This document shows, piece after piece, positions 4,901-5,252 of a DNA stretch of 5,252 nt. Each line of letters opens with the position of its first letter. Position 1 is the first letter of the stretch. Below the pieces are notes generated by a model that did no database searches, had not been told where the DNA came from, and saw only the letters and a list, made by a program, of their open reading frames with translations. The position numbers and the translations under genes were made by a program. This stretch comes from Desulfamplus sp. (GTDB taxonomy: Bacteria > Desulfobacterota > Desulfobacteria > Desulfobacterales > Desulfobacteraceae): NCBI GenBank assembly GCA_015231395.1, contig JADGBP010000189.1, positions 1-5,252 on the forward strand, in the 5' to 3' direction.

Positions 4901-5252
4901 CCCCTTATGTTCCTTCTATTGAACCCTATCAGGTTTTAACTGATTCTTCTCCTTCACTGGATATTCCATCAGGTGTAACTGTCAAAGTCTATGGCTCATC
5001 AGGCGTAAACACCATTAACATCTCTTCTGGTGCAAAGGTGGAATGTGTGAACTTTCCGGGTGCAAATGTGATTAATCTTATTGATGATTCACCTTCAGAT
5101 TTCACTGTCCGCCGTTCTGGTGCAACGGTCTATTTTGAAAGTGCAGCAAAAGGAACGACAGTTAAAATTCCAGCAACAAAGACAACTCAAACTATAAATT
5201 TTGCAGATGCTAAAAGTTATGAGCTGGTTATCAATAATGGTAAGGTTATGTT
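1882..5252 (+). CDS. Large exported multidomain protein: LamG, Ig-like, alpha/beta hydrolase, Big_2-like, beta-rich C-terminal module (partial)
   Basis: The frame is open from ATG 1882 to the window end (1123 codons seen, no stop). Residues 1-27 are a type I signal peptide (MLCIKKLL, hydrophobic core, cleavage after AHA). Residues 33-240 form a LamG/concanavalin-like domain, from GLVAYYPFNGNANDESG to the hallmark IDDIRIYNRALSEAEIQELY. Residues 248-337 look like an Ig-fold domain (FIQSGKGFTPN ... PAGIYIWWAVD). Residues 488 to about 800 are a lipase/PGAP1-like alpha/beta hydrolase: oxyanion region SHG (492-494), nucleophile elbow GHSMG with S573, LNTPHIGS (604-611), likely acid D743 (TDYVV), and histidine H765 or H767. 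A second Ig-like region (about 827-917), a Big_2-like domain (about 920-1006) and a beta-rich module (1025 on, GVNTINISSGAK ... VNFPGANVINL ... RRSGATVYF) follow. It is probably a secreted or surface esterase/lipase with carbohydrate- or matrix-binding modules; the substrate is unknown. Confidence 0.85.
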   Translation, partial: MLCIKKLLTITLTATLLLVSGMAVAHADLSDGLVAYYPFNGNANDESGNANNGTVNGATLTADRFGNVNSAFSFDGVNDYIQFAKVPTTVIDNWTISGWINPSSLPQLSAAVYLGYDNGLTGNGYGFGINNGGVPPGVVSSGNVLYGIYCGVSWLSIGYSSLNINTWYQVVMIRNNGFLKFYINNNLYSINTNKSPIAPSVFYIGSGTGIRYFNGLIDDIRIYNRALSEAEIQELYQEGGGTSNNGNLSISNNPVSGSSGTTFIQSGKGFTPNSTATIHCKKPDGTEYPTISQRIDAIGHFEIKYTAPWDKPAGIYIWWAVDGVTGKASSVASYQITQAQSALQVQTINPQSDESFYKQFFPYPNTANLINGGNQSTIIAADGKSYLLVRLVSDNASEVTISESESDITHNGGLSGIAYYRNTYPLSSVKVKLAQYGNDGKYFGFAVYKAPEDFAISGFENLLTRPVKLNITSSYGNSTVELTLRRPPIFISHGLWSYPDAEQKKFRNELWSRFSDRADKSIDDYIRLNDGSSFNSAEVISGGYYTRSNIREFLNFLRKRGHTVTQVDYLGHSMGGQWGRIVEEKCSMDNFTYNKGYLHKLVTLNTPHIGSFIADIGQFVIDNGSNISVYGFLGGGTVKDHLCWWSDEYKMPVCRGAIEDLTSNGSRKNLLEISVPSHAITGNTPIDTACILLNASTWVTPAGTPAWQVARLLKLTEKMLKVINPDYGCKNWVDIFDFSTQTDYVVGIDSQEGGLSGNYLSGFQHKHTASFNSTVNQTFFDLLNKNIDDISFADGFPASGDIPDTRTRLALKPSPHTRSTANQTPLGEIQFFNPVDGTSVKPGDKVDIELVLTGSLTLEDMLIMAPDSEPIELFTPPYTASFTVPADAYGNFVISVLGSGTDGNLYAASVTLPVSNDAVLQSVEVSPESLSLDLGQTLDISVRGTYSDGSVRALSSATQGTTYKSSDENILSVSQNGTVTPKAAGVGFVLVTHPPYEPVTVRVEILAPYVPSIEPYQVLTDSSPSLDIPSGVTVKVYGSSGVNTINISSGAKVECVNFPGANVINLIDDSPSDFTVRRSGATVYFESAAKGTTVKIPATKTTQTINFADAKSYELVINNGKVM

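Overview
The window is a compact, one-strand stretch of a low-GC bacterial genome with almost no intergenic space. The Rpn-type nuclease, the DUF4258/YgiT-zinc-finger pair and a large exported LamG/hydrolase protein with bacterial Ig-like domains are a combination I associate with AT-rich, accessory-gene-laden Gram-negative environmental bacteria, Desulfobacterota-like being my best guess. That assignment is inference; no ribosomal or core gene is present to confirm it.

Layout, all on the + strand: 1-42 is the last 13 codons of an upstream rpn paralogue. 98-175 is a short reading frame that begins like the signal peptide of the big exported protein and then stops. 180-494 (DUF4258, putative toxin) and 509-757 (YgiT-type zinc finger, putative antitoxin) form a toxin-first pair. 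756-822 holds a decayed scrap of an rpn 3' region. 819-1826 is a complete Rpn-family PD-(D/E)XK nuclease gene. 1882 to the window end is an open frame of more than 1123 codons encoding a secreted LamG / Ig-like / alpha-beta hydrolase / Big_2-like protein.

Three things stand out. First, positions 1-160 and 1785-1947 are direct repeats with the same junction: rpn 3' end, short spacer, Shine-Dalgarno, signal-peptide start. The window is therefore one unit of a duplicated rpn / exported-protein cassette, with the toxin-antitoxin pair sitting where the first copy's exported protein should continue. Second, rpn carries a near-perfect internal Shine-Dalgarno and an in-frame ATG at 1584. This predicts a separate 80-residue C-terminal protein, matching the intragenic-antitoxin arrangement described for E. 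coli Rpn proteins. Third, the scrap at 756-786 matches that same internal-start region with mostly synonymous differences, and now sits directly upstream of the rpn start.

Working model (inference): a stacked defence/addiction island, with one two-gene toxin-antitoxin and one single-gene, internally encoded toxin-antitoxin. It is transcribed with, and may stabilise, a fast-evolving family of large exported proteins.
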